DNA of 64,000 nucleotides, from assembly GCF_045207655.1 (NCBI RefSeq), contig NZ_CP108784.1:6386001-6450000 (forward strand), written 5' to 3'. Shown here in pieces: positions 42,882 through 50,488 of the stretch. This stretch comes from Embleya sp045207655 (GTDB taxonomy: Bacteria; Actinomycetota; Actinomycetes; Streptomycetales; Streptomycetaceae). The notes under the pieces are model-generated. The model saw nothing but the letters and a program-made list of their open reading frames with translations, was not told where the DNA came from and made no database searches. Each line of letters begins with the position of its first letter. The first letter of the stretch is position 1. The position numbers and the translations under genes were made by a program.

Positions 42882-43412
42882 CTACGCGCTGTCGGTAGCC
42901 CCGATATCGGTGCGGTCGAGGCCGTATTCGCCGCCGATCGGGAACGGCGCGGCGTTGTCCCCGGCTCTCGGGCTTCCATTCGGAAACGGGGGATGCGCCC
43001 AATCCGCCACGGGGCCCATAGGGCGGTCGATCGGTTCGAGATCCGCCGACAGCGCGAACCAGGCGGGACCGCCCGGCGGTTGGACGATCGCCAATGTGCC
43101 CTTGTCCACGGCCCACAACTCCATGACCGCGCCGACCGGCCGCTCCTTCGCGTCCTGCGCTCCGACGTACGCGACGCGCTCGTACAGGACCGGCCGAGAG
43201 ATCCGGAGAATGACCAGGTCCCGGATTCGGCAGGTGAATTCGATGCCGCTTCGCAGGCGCAGGTGGACCTGCCGACCCCATACATCCATGAGCACGCCTT
43301 CACGACCGGAGCAGGCGTCGCGGCACCACGCATGCCGGTAGCGCTCGAAGAACGCGCGGCCTCTGTCGAGGTCCCGCTGCGTGCTCCCCGCAAGCTGCTT
43401 CGAGGCGGTCAT
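42882..43412 (-). CDS. Hypothetical protein, second gene of a small operon
   Basis: A 176-residue soluble protein (TASKQLAGSTQRDLDRGRAF; ACSGREGVLMDVWGRQVHLR; PPGGPAWFALSADLEPIDRP) with two cysteines in WCRDAC and no recognised domain. The ATG at 43412 overlaps the stop of the upstream small gene (ATGA), which fixes this start in preference to the longer TTG-initiated frame to 43505. It neighbours an XRE/DUF397 module on the opposite strand. Codon bias is weaker than in the surrounding metabolic genes, consistent with accessory DNA. Confidence 0.65.
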   Translation of the reverse strand: MTASKQLAGSTQRDLDRGRAFFERYRHAWCRDACSGREGVLMDVWGRQVHLRLRSGIEFTCRIRDLVILRISRPVLYERVAYVGAQDAKERPVGAVMELWAVDKGTLAIVQPPGGPAWFALSADLEPIDRPMGPVADWAHPPFPNGSPRAGDNAAPFPIGGEYGLDRTDIGATDSA

Positions 43413-43696
43413 CGCCCGTCCCGCCCACCTGAGCGCGGCGTGCGAAACCGCACCGACAACCGCCAGGCCCGCCAGGTCTGCCAGGTCCGCCAAGTCCTCC
43501 CCCAACGACGATGAGAACGCAGGTGCCTAAGGACCTGCGTCGGGTGCGGGGCACGCGGGGCAGGTCGGAGAGCGCAGAAGTCCGCTTCGTCGACCCACTT
43601 CCGGACGAGCAGGCGCAACTGCTCGTCCCGCGCGTCGCGTTCCGGTGCCGACACGAGCGTCGAGCTTCGTTGGGTCCATCCGATGCGATCTGTCAT
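43409..43696 (-). CDS. Small hypothetical protein, Trp/Arg-rich tail
   Basis: A 95-residue basic protein (TDRIGWTQRSSTLVSAPERD; LRLLVRKWVDEADFCALRP) whose C-terminus contains the repeated RTWRTWQTWRAW, encoded by 9-bp DNA repeats (CCAGGTCTG type). An in-frame ATG at 43696 is preceded by GAAAGGA at a slightly long distance. Its stop overlaps the next gene by 4 bp. The repeat in another frame would read DLADLADLAG, so part of the tail may be selected at DNA level or be fortuitous. Function unknown. Confidence 0.5.
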   Translation of the reverse strand: MTDRIGWTQRSSTLVSAPERDARDEQLRLLVRKWVDEADFCALRPAPRAPHPTQVLRHLRSHRRWGRTWRTWQTWRAWRLSVRFRTPRSGGRDGR

Positions 43697-44014
43697 CGTG
43701 ATGACGTGTCCTTTCTCGTTTCGGGCACGCAGGGGGCGAGACGCTGTCCAGGCATTCACTCGCCCCCTACCTCCCATCCCTCGTCGGGCCGCCGCTCGAC
43801 CACGGAACGGCTGCGCCGACTCCCTCGCCCCGCACGGTCGGTCAGGGAAAGGGCGGCCTTGGCGCACGCGGGAGTCCATCGCGCGCCGGAGTGGCCCTCT
43901 GCGGTTGCGGTGGGTGGTGATTCGGCCACTCTGTGATCCAGGATCGGCCAATCGCCCTAGTCTTTGAAGAAACCCACCGTTGCGGATGCAATTGGAACGA
44001 AGAGGGGTACGGGT
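43697..44014. other. Divergent intergenic region, small operon / XRE gene
   Basis: 318 bp, no supported gene. An inverted repeat GAGTGGCC (43889-43896) / GGCCACTC (43924-43931) with a 27-bp spacer lies in the middle of the XRE promoter region and could be its operator. The right end carries AAGAGGGG, the ribosome binding site for the GTG at 44015. Confidence 0.4.
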
Positions 44015-44866
44015 GTGCGATTCCGGGAGCGTCGGACCGATCCGACAAACGGATCACCTCGTCAGCGCGTGGCCGCCCAGATTCGCGAGCATCGAACGCG
44101 AGCCGGCATGTCCGTAACGGAGTTGGCCGACGTCGTTGGCTACAGCAAGGCGTCGATGAGCCGCTTCGAGACGTGCGACAGTCCGGTCCCGGAAGAACTG
44201 TGCCCGAAGCTCGACGCGGCGTTCGGCACGAACGGCCTGTTCACCGCTCTGTTCGAGATGCTGCGCGGAGTGCGGTTCCCGGATCGGTACTTGGAGTACA
44301 TGAGCCTGGAGAACGACGCCTTTGGCTTGAGGGAGTGGGCGGGGTTCCGCATTCCCGGACTACTCCAGACCCCGGCATACGCGCGCGCGGTCTTCCGGGA
44401 GGCGGACCGGGGGGCAACCGAAGAAGAGATCGAAGCGCGCGTCGCTGCCCGGATGGACCGACGCGCAATCTTCGACAAAGACCCAAGCCCCTACTTCGCG
44501 GCGATCCTTGACGAGTCGGTCCTACGCCGCTGGATCGGTGGACCGATCGTCATGGCGGAACAACTCGCTGCCCTCCTGCCGATGATGGATCACGAGTACG
44601 GCACCGCTCGGGTGCTGCCCCTCTGCCGCGGCGAATTCGGCCTCAGCGAGGCAACGCAGATCGTGATCGAGCTGGAGGACGGTACGTCGCTGATCTACGT
44701 GGAAGGCAGCGCGAGTGGGCAGATCCTTGAGGATCCGGACGTCGTCACCATGCGCAAACGCACCTACGATCGGGTGAGTGCCTACGCCCTGACCCCGAGG
44801 GAATCGGCAGCCATGATCCGCGCCGCAATCAAGGAGTACGAGGCATGCACGCAATCCCCGATCTGA
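44015..44866 (+). CDS. XRE-family regulator with DUF5753 domain
   Basis: A 283-residue regulator. Helix-turn-helix near residues 15-70 (RVAAQIREHRTRAGMSVTEL, then VGYSKASMSRFE), followed by the DUF5753 domain (FRIPGLLQTPAYARAVFREA; DRRAIFDKDPSPYFAAILDE; ESVLRRWIGG). In actinomycetes these proteins work with small DUF397 partners. The GTG at 44015 was preferred to TTG 43964 because of the AAGAGGGG site. The end overlaps the first DUF397 gene by 22 bp. Confidence 0.92.
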   Translation: MRFRERRTDPTNGSPRQRVAAQIREHRTRAGMSVTELADVVGYSKASMSRFETCDSPVPEELCPKLDAAFGTNGLFTALFEMLRGVRFPDRYLEYMSLENDAFGLREWAGFRIPGLLQTPAYARAVFREADRGATEEEIEARVAARMDRRAIFDKDPSPYFAAILDESVLRRWIGGPIVMAEQLAALLPMMDHEYGTARVLPLCRGEFGLSEATQIVIELEDGTSLIYVEGSASGQILEDPDVVTMRKRTYDRVSAYALTPRESAAMIRAAIKEYEACTQSPI

Positions 44867-45042
44867 GCGCCGCTGCCTGGCGTAAGTCGAGTCACAGCAA
44901 CGACGATCAAGGCGCGTGCGTCGAAGTTGCCGATGGCTTCCCGGGTTTCGTCCCCGTTCGCGACAGCAAGGACCCCAGCGTCGGTTGTCTGGTCGTGTCT
45001 GCGGGTTCGTGGGGTTTCCTCATGACGTCGTTGCGCGGCTGA
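44845..45042 (+). CDS. DUF397 domain protein, first copy
   Basis: A 65-residue DUF397 protein: LSAAAWRKSSHS, ACVEVADG, PVRDSKDPS and a hydrophobic end. The ATG at 44845 has AAGGAG nine bases upstream inside the regulator gene. It is nearly the same length and sequence as the next gene, so the two are a recent tandem duplication. Confidence 0.9.
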   Translation: MHAIPDLSAAAWRKSSHSNDDQGACVEVADGFPGFVPVRDSKDPSVGCLVVSAGSWGFLMTSLRG

Positions 45043-45075
45043 CGCAACCGGGTTGCCGTGGAAGGAGTACGAGGC

Positions 45076-45273
45076 GTGCACGAATTGCCTGATCTGAGCG
45101 CCGTTGCTTGGCGTAGGTCGACCCACAGCAACTCTGACCAGGGTGCGTGCGTCGAGGTCTCCGACGGCCTTCCCGGCGTCGTCCCCGTCCGGGACAGCAA
45201 GGACCCGAGCGTCGGCTGTCTGATTGTTCCTGTCGCTTCATGGGGTGTGCTCACGGCGTCGTTGCGCGGCTGA
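45076..45273 (+). CDS. DUF397 domain protein, second copy
   Basis: A 65-residue paralogue of the preceding protein (LSAVAWRRSTHS, ACVEVSDG, PVRDSKDPS). The duplicated segment includes the ribosome binding site: AAGGAGTACGAGGC occurs before both genes. GTG 45076 gives exactly the same length as copy one; GTG 45058 is possible but lies upstream of the ribosome binding site. Confidence 0.9.
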   Translation: MHELPDLSAVAWRRSTHSNSDQGACVEVSDGLPGVVPVRDSKDPSVGCLIVPVASWGVLTASLRG

Positions 45274-45284
45274 GGCGATCGGCC

Positions 45285-45318
45285 TGCCCCGTCGCCCGAA
45301 TCGGTGGGTGACGGGGCA
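45285..45318. terminator. Terminator between convergent DUF397 and SDR genes
   Basis: TGCCCCGTC (45285-45293) and GACGGGGCA (45310-45318) pair perfectly over 9 bp, with three further C-G pairs possible towards the loop. Confidence 0.7.
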
Positions 45319-45341
45319 TCGTCCTCGGTACGCGGCTCGCG

Positions 45342-46157
45342 CTACGCCAGGCCGGAGAAGTCGAGGTTTCCGACGGTCAGGCCGGCGTTGAAGCCGCCGT
45401 CCAGGTTGATGTTCACGCCGTTGAGGAAGCCGGAGGCTTCCGCGCCCAGGAACGCGAGCGCGAGGGCGACGTCGCGGCCGGTGGCGAGTCGGCCGTTGCC
45501 CTGGGAGATGTTCCAGTCGATCACCTTGTCGGAGATCGTCTTACGGAAGTCCGGCAGCAGCGGGGTATCGATCGGCGACGGGCACACGCTGTTGATCCGC
45601 AGGCCCTTCGCCGCGGCCGTACGGGCGTAATACATCGTGTAAACCTGTACGAGCTCCTTGCTGTAGCTGTAGGCGTCGCTGCCGAGTTCGTTGCTCGCGA
45701 GCCATTTCTGCGCGGCGTCCCAGTCCTCGATCGCGATCAACTGCTTGATCGCCTCCAGGTGGGCAGGCCACGAAATCCCCGCGATCGACGCGGTGTTCAC
45801 GATCGCCGCGCCCTCGGGCAGCGCGCCCTTGGCCACGAGTGCCTCGGTCAACCGGCGCAACGAGAGGTAGTTGATCGCGAACACGGCCGGCGCGGGCAGC
45901 GTGCTGGCCACGCCCGCGTTGTTGAACAGCGCGTGTACCGGGCCGTCGATCGCGTCGACGGCGGCGTCGACCGACGCGGCGTCCGACAGGTCGGTCCGGA
46001 TGAATGTGTGCGCCGAGCCGGTCGGCTCCTTGAGGTCGAGCACGGTGATGTGCTCTGCACCCTGCTCGGCCAGCACCTCGACCAGGGCGGCGCCCACACC
46101 CGAGAAGCCTCCCGTGACGACAACGCGCTTACCTTCGAACCCGAACGGGTTGGTCAT
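45342..46157 (-). CDS. Short-chain dehydrogenase/reductase (hydroxysteroid / coniferyl alcohol dehydrogenase-like)
   Basis: A 271-residue classical SDR. Cofactor loop TGGFSGVG near residue 15, LFNNAGVA, catalytic Ser in VNTASIAG and the Tyr-Lys pair in YSYSKE; C-terminal GFLNGVNINLDGGF. About 35 extra residues between the Ser and Tyr motifs (WPAHLEAIKQLIAIEDWDAA) are as in 3-alpha-hydroxysteroid and coniferyl alcohol dehydrogenases. Divergent from a crotonase gene; a TTGATTCGGTCAA site lies 51 bp upstream of its start, which suggests control by the MarR protein encoded at 42201. Confidence 0.9.
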   Translation of the reverse strand: MTNPFGFEGKRVVVTGGFSGVGAALVEVLAEQGAEHITVLDLKEPTGSAHTFIRTDLSDAASVDAAVDAIDGPVHALFNNAGVASTLPAPAVFAINYLSLRRLTEALVAKGALPEGAAIVNTASIAGISWPAHLEAIKQLIAIEDWDAAQKWLASNELGSDAYSYSKELVQVYTMYYARTAAAKGLRINSVCPSPIDTPLLPDFRKTISDKVIDWNISQGNGRLATGRDVALALAFLGAEASGFLNGVNINLDGGFNAGLTVGNLDFSGLA

Positions 46158-46207
46158 GGTGTGGAGTCCCCTCGTGACAGTGGTTGGTCAGACCCTAGGA
46201 TCGTCCC

Positions 46208-46220
46208 TTGATTCGGTCAA
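46208..46220. promoter_or_regulatory. Putative MarR site, SDR side
   Basis: TTGATTCGGTCAA matches TTGACNNNGTCAA at all but one arm position. Located 51 bp upstream of the SDR start codon. Confidence 0.45.
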
Positions 46221-46252
46221 CGATCTGCCCGGGGTGTTCTCGTTGCGTTCGC

Positions 46253-46265
46253 TTGACCTTGTCAA
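46253..46265. promoter_or_regulatory. Putative MarR site, crotonase side
   Basis: TTGACCTTGTCAA, a perfect 5-3-5 palindrome followed by GGACT exactly as at the marR promoter (42169-42186). It lies 22 bp upstream of the crotonase start. Confidence 0.6.
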
Positions 46266-46287
46266 GGACTCGGCTTACCGTCCCAGA

Positions 46288-47286
46288 GTGATCCAGTTCG
46301 CTATTCACGACGGCATCGCCGTCATCACGCTTGACCGGCCCGAGAAGCTCAACGTGTTCTCCGGCGGGATGGGCGTCGCCCTGGGAGACGCGTACGCGCG
46401 TTGCGACGTGGACGACGCGGTGCGGGTGGTGGTGCTGACCGGCGCGGGGCGGGCGTTCTGCGCCGGGGCCGACATGTCGCCGGCCGCGGACACTTTTGCG
46501 GGGCCGGAGTCGGGGCCGCCGGGGTCCGAGCGGGGCTCGGGGTCGGGGTCGGCGTACGGACCGGAGCCGGAGCCGAGGTCGGGGTCCGGGCTGGGGTCGG
46601 TGTCGCCGGCGGCGTTGGCGTCGGCGTACGGACCAGAGTCGAAGCCGGAGCCCGGTGGGCGTGGGTGTGCGCCTGCGCGTGCGCGGGAGTTCAGTGCGTC
46701 GCCGGTCCGGCCGCCCGCCTGGGCCGTGCGCAAGCCGGTGATCGCGGCGATCAACGGGCACGCGATCGGCATCGGGTTCACCCTGGCGATGCAGTGCGAC
46801 ATCCGGATCGTGGCCGAGGACGCGAAGTTGGCGATTCCCCAGGTGCGGCGCGGCATGGTGCCCGACGCGCAGTCGCACTGGACGGTGCCGACCGCCACCT
46901 CGCGAGCGGTGGCCGCCGACATCCTGTTGACCGGGCGTACGTTCCGGGGGAGCGAGGCACTCGCGCTGGGGCTTGCCTCGCGCGCGCTGCCCGCCGCCGA
47001 GGTATTGCCCGCCGCGCTGGAGATCGCCCGCGACATCGCCACCAACGTGCACCCGGTGTCCGCCGCGCTCACCAAACGCCTGCTGTGGGCGGACGCCGGT
47101 CCGGACGAGGTCGAGCGACTCGAAACCGCCTATCACCGCATCCTGATGGGCACCGAGGACGCGCGCGAGGGCCCGCGCGCCTGGTCGGAACGGCGCGCGC
47201 CGCGCTGGACCGGCACGGTCACCGGCGCGTGGGACCGTGTACACGAAGCGGAAACCGCGAAATCCTCGGTACAGGAGAACAAGTGA
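46288..47286 (+). CDS. Enoyl-CoA hydratase/isomerase family protein with low-complexity insertion
   Basis: A 332-residue crotonase-fold protein. Oxyanion-hole segments are present: GRAFCAGADM (about 54-63) and INGHAIGIGF. Between them, about residues 70-136, lies a Gly/Ser/Pro/Glu-rich insertion (GSGSGSAYGPEPEPRSGSG and a second SAYGPESKPEP) not found in ordinary crotonases, encoded by GC-rich near-repeats. The residue corresponding to the first catalytic Glu of enoyl-CoA hydratase appears to be Gln (IPQVRRGM), so hydration is not assured. GTG 46288 gives the standard N-terminus. The stop overlaps the next start (GTGA). Confidence 0.85.
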   Translation: MIQFAIHDGIAVITLDRPEKLNVFSGGMGVALGDAYARCDVDDAVRVVVLTGAGRAFCAGADMSPAADTFAGPESGPPGSERGSGSGSAYGPEPEPRSGSGLGSVSPAALASAYGPESKPEPGGRGCAPARAREFSASPVRPPAWAVRKPVIAAINGHAIGIGFTLAMQCDIRIVAEDAKLAIPQVRRGMVPDAQSHWTVPTATSRAVAADILLTGRTFRGSEALALGLASRALPAAEVLPAALEIARDIATNVHPVSAALTKRLLWADAGPDEVERLETAYHRILMGTEDAREGPRAWSERRAPRWTGTVTGAWDRVHEAETAKSSVQENK

Positions 47287-48308
47287 CGCCCCCTCAGCTC
47301 GATGTCATGGCAGCCGGCCTCACCCTGCGCGGCATGCAACGCGCCGCAGCCGCCACCGAGCGGGCCGGCTTCGACGGGCTATGGCTCACCGAAGGCGGCC
47401 GCACCGCGTACACCGCCGCGACCGCCGCGGCGCTGGCCACCGAGAGCCTGACCATCGGCACCGGCATCGCGGTCGCCTTCGCCCGCAGCCCGATGGTCAC
47501 CGCGTCGGCGGCCTGGGAACTCGCCGAGGCCACCGGCGGACGCTTCGTCCTGGGCCTGGGCACGCAGGTACGACCGCACATCGAACGGCGCTACTCGGCC
47601 GAGTTCGACCAGCCGGGACCGCGACTGCGCGAGTACGTCGGCGCGTTGCGGGCGATCTGGGCGGCCTTCCGGGGTGAGGAACGACTGCGGTTCAAGGGCG
47701 AGTTCTATCGCTTCACGCTGATGACGCCGGAGTGGACGCCGGGCGGCTCGATCGCCGACCCGCCGATCTACCTGGCCGGGGTCAACCCGTGGATGTTGCG
47801 GATGATCGGCGAGGTGGCCGACGGCCTGCACGTCCACCCGCTGCACAGCGTGCGCTACATCGAGGAGGTGGTCCGCCCCCAACTCGCCGCCGGCGGCGCG
47901 GCCGACGACTTCGCGCTGGTCTGCCCGGTGATGACCGCGACCGGCGACACCGACGAGGAGATCGAGGCCGAACGCGAGAAGCTGCGCCTGCGCTTGGCCT
48001 TCTACGGCTCGACACCCGGCTACGCCAAGGTCTTCGAGACCCACGGCTGGGACGACCTCCAACCCCGCCTGAACCGCCTCTTCGCTGCCAAGGACCGCGC
48101 GGGCATGGCCGCCGCGATCGACGACGAGGTTTTGGACACCCTGACGGTGAGCGCCCCGTGGGACGGCCTGGCCCAAGCCCTGATGAACCGCTACCGCGGC
48201 GTCGCGACCCGCGTGGTCGCGTACTCGGCGGTCAGCACCTGGCGCGAGGACACCAGCGCGGTGGAACGCTGGACGGAGGTCGCAGCCGCGTTCCATGAGC
48301 TGGCGTGA
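47283..48308 (+). CDS. LLM-class F420-dependent oxidoreductase (TIGR03617-like)
   Basis: A 341-residue luciferase-like TIM-barrel protein: TLRGMQRAAAATERAGFDGL, LTIGTGIAVAFARSPMVTA, GRFVLGLGTQVRPHIERRYS, PPIYLAGVNPWMLRMIGEVA and DGLHVHPLHS. The sequence pattern fits the F420-dependent actinobacterial subgroup found in catabolic and lipid-modification clusters. Its GTG start overlaps the crotonase stop, so the two are co-translated; they probably act on the same CoA-linked or aldehyde intermediate. Substrate unknown. Confidence 0.88.
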   Translation: MTPPQLDVMAAGLTLRGMQRAAAATERAGFDGLWLTEGGRTAYTAATAAALATESLTIGTGIAVAFARSPMVTASAAWELAEATGGRFVLGLGTQVRPHIERRYSAEFDQPGPRLREYVGALRAIWAAFRGEERLRFKGEFYRFTLMTPEWTPGGSIADPPIYLAGVNPWMLRMIGEVADGLHVHPLHSVRYIEEVVRPQLAAGGAADDFALVCPVMTATGDTDEEIEAEREKLRLRLAFYGSTPGYAKVFETHGWDDLQPRLNRLFAAKDRAGMAAAIDDEVLDTLTVSAPWDGLAQALMNRYRGVATRVVAYSAVSTWREDTSAVERWTEVAAAFHELA

Positions 48309-48430
48309 GGGCAGCCGGCCGGGGCGGCGGCGCAACGACAAGGCGCTTCACTCGGCTGGGCGGGGTAGGCGGTCCTGAGACGCAACGCCCTGCTGCGCGC
48401 GGCCGGGGCAGCTCGGGATGAAGGTTGCTC

Positions 48431-50290
48431 GGGGTCGTCACGAGGGTTGCGTTGTCCGGCGAGCCGGGGCCTGGGCCGGCAGAAAAAGCGACCACCACCG
48501 GCGGCGGGAGAGGGCGGCCCTTTGGTCGGGCTTACCGAGGACCCTCCCGAGTGACCAGTGCTCTTCACGGAGAGCACTGCTCTCGGCGTGCGTTGCGCGT
48601 CGGTGAGGGTCGGGCGCGGGTGGGCTTGTGCTCGGGGGTCGGCGTTGGCCGGTGTCGGTCGGTGTCGGTCGGCCCGGTCCCGGGATGCTGGTGGTGGGGC
48701 TGATTTCTCGGGCGAGGTGCGGGTTTTGCTCGGCAGGAACGCCGCCGACAACAGTGGAGGGCGTGGGCGGCCGGGTGCGGCTGGCCGGGGCGCGTTCGCG
48801 AGTCCCGAGTGACCCGTGCTCTTTACAGAGAGCACTGCTCTCGGCGTGCGTTGCGTGTGTCGGCGGGGTCGGGCGCGGGTGGCCTTGTGCTCACTGGTCG
48901 GCACAGGGCGGTGTCGGTCGGATCGGTGTGGTCTATCGGCGGTCGGGAGCTCTAGTCCTCCGGCGAGATCCGGGCTTTGTTTGCCATGAAAGGCGCCGGC
49001 AACGGCGGAGGGCGTGGGTGGCCCGGTGAGGTTCGCCGGGGAGTCTTCCCGAGTGAGTTGGCTCTTTGTGAGAGCACTGCTCGCGGTATGCCTTGCGCGC
49101 CGGCGTAGCCGGGGAGGGGGTGAGGTTGGCCGGGGCCGGGGCGGTTCCCGAGTGACCCGTGCTCTTCACGGAGAGCACTGCTCTCGGTGTGCACTGCGGG
49201 TCGGTGGGGTCGGATGCTGGCGGCTTTGTGAGCAGGGGTTGGCGTTGGTCGGTGTCGGTCGGCTCGGCCCCGGGTCGCCAGCGGTGGAGTCTGAGTTCTC
49301 CGGTGCGATGCGGGCTTTGCTCGGCAGGAAAGGTGCCGGCAACGGCGGGGTGGGTTGGCCGGTGGGGCCGGCCGGGGTGCGTTCGCGAGTGACCTGTGCT
49401 CTTGATGGAGAGCACTGCTCTCGGTGTGCGTTGCGCGTCGGTGGCGTCGGGCGCGGGTGGCCTTGTACTCAGGGATCGGCGTCGGCTGGTGTCGGACGCC
49501 CGGTGCCAGGTCACCGGCAGTCAGTGGCCCCGGCCCGCCGATGAGACCCAGGCTTTGCTTGTCAGGGAAAGCGCCGGCAACGGCTGAGGGGGTGGTCCGG
49601 TGAGGTTCGCCGGGGCTCATTCCCGAGTGGGTTGGTTGGTTGCGGAGAGCACTGCTCTCGGTATGCGTTGCCTGTTGGTGGGGATGGGCGGGGTGGCTTT
49701 GTGCGCATGGGTTGGCGGTGGCCGATGTCGGTCGGCCCGGTCTCGGGTCGCCGCTGTTTGAGCCTGAGTTCTCCGGCGAGATGCTCGGCAGGAAAGGCAC
49801 CCGCAGTAGCGGAGGGGGTGGGATGGTCCGCCGAGGTGCCCCGGGGGGCCTTCCCGAGTGGCCCGCCTCTTTATAGAGAGCACTGCTCTCGGCATGCGTT
49901 GCGCCTTGGTGGGGTCGGCCACGGGCGGCCTCGTGCCCCCAGGTTGGCATTGGCCGCTGTCCGTTGGCCCGGTCTCGGGTATCGGCGGTCAGGAGCCCTG
50001 AGTTCTCCGGTTCTCCGGTGAGATGCCGGCATGTCTTGCCGCGAGGCGCCCGCAACGGTGGATGGAGCGGGTGGCCCGGTGCGGTTGGCCGGTGCCTTCC
50101 CGGGTGCGTCGGGTGGTTGCGGAGTGCGATGCCGGCGGTATGCGTCGCGCCAGAGTGAGAACGGCTGCGGGTGGCTTTGTGCTCACCGGTCGGCGTTGGC
50201 CGGTGTTGGTCGGTCGGTCCCGGGTGACCAGCGCGGTTCGGGAGCCCACCACCGTCCGGCGAAATGCATCGAGATTGGTGGCCTTGAAGT
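48431..50290 (+). repeat. Left array of ~240-bp repeats with GAGAGCACTGCTCTC cores
   Basis: At least eight head-to-tail units. The 15-bp palindromic cores lie at 48570-48584, 48828-48842, 49070-49084 (GC instead of TC at the end), 49171-49185, 49408-49422, 49645-49659, 49876-49890, and a decayed one near 50121. Steps are 258, 242, 101, 237, 237, 231 and about 245 bp. A unit also contains CGAGTGACCCGTGCTCTTCA before the core, GCGTTGCG after it, CGGTGTCGGTCGG, a GAGTTCTCCGG segment, CGGGCTTTGC-GGCAGGAAAG and GCCGGCAACGGCGG. The outermost unit has GGCAGAAAAAGC in place of GGCAGGAAAG. No coding region is supported. The stretch 48309-48430 carries more degenerate related sequence, and 50291-50488 is plain intergenic leading to the next gene. 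Confidence 0.88.
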
Positions 50291-50488
50291 CACTGGGAAT
50301 GGTGTTGTGCGCGGTTTCGGTGGGCCCCCGGTCGCAATTTGGAGGCGGGTCTCGATTCCAGGGTCGACAGCCTCCGGGCAGGCGTTCACACGCCCGTCCA
50401 TACCTTCGACAAACCGGCTCTGACCTGCTGGATTTCCGGAGTTTGCCTAGGCTGATGTCTTCTGCCGCACACCCTCGGAGGGGACATC

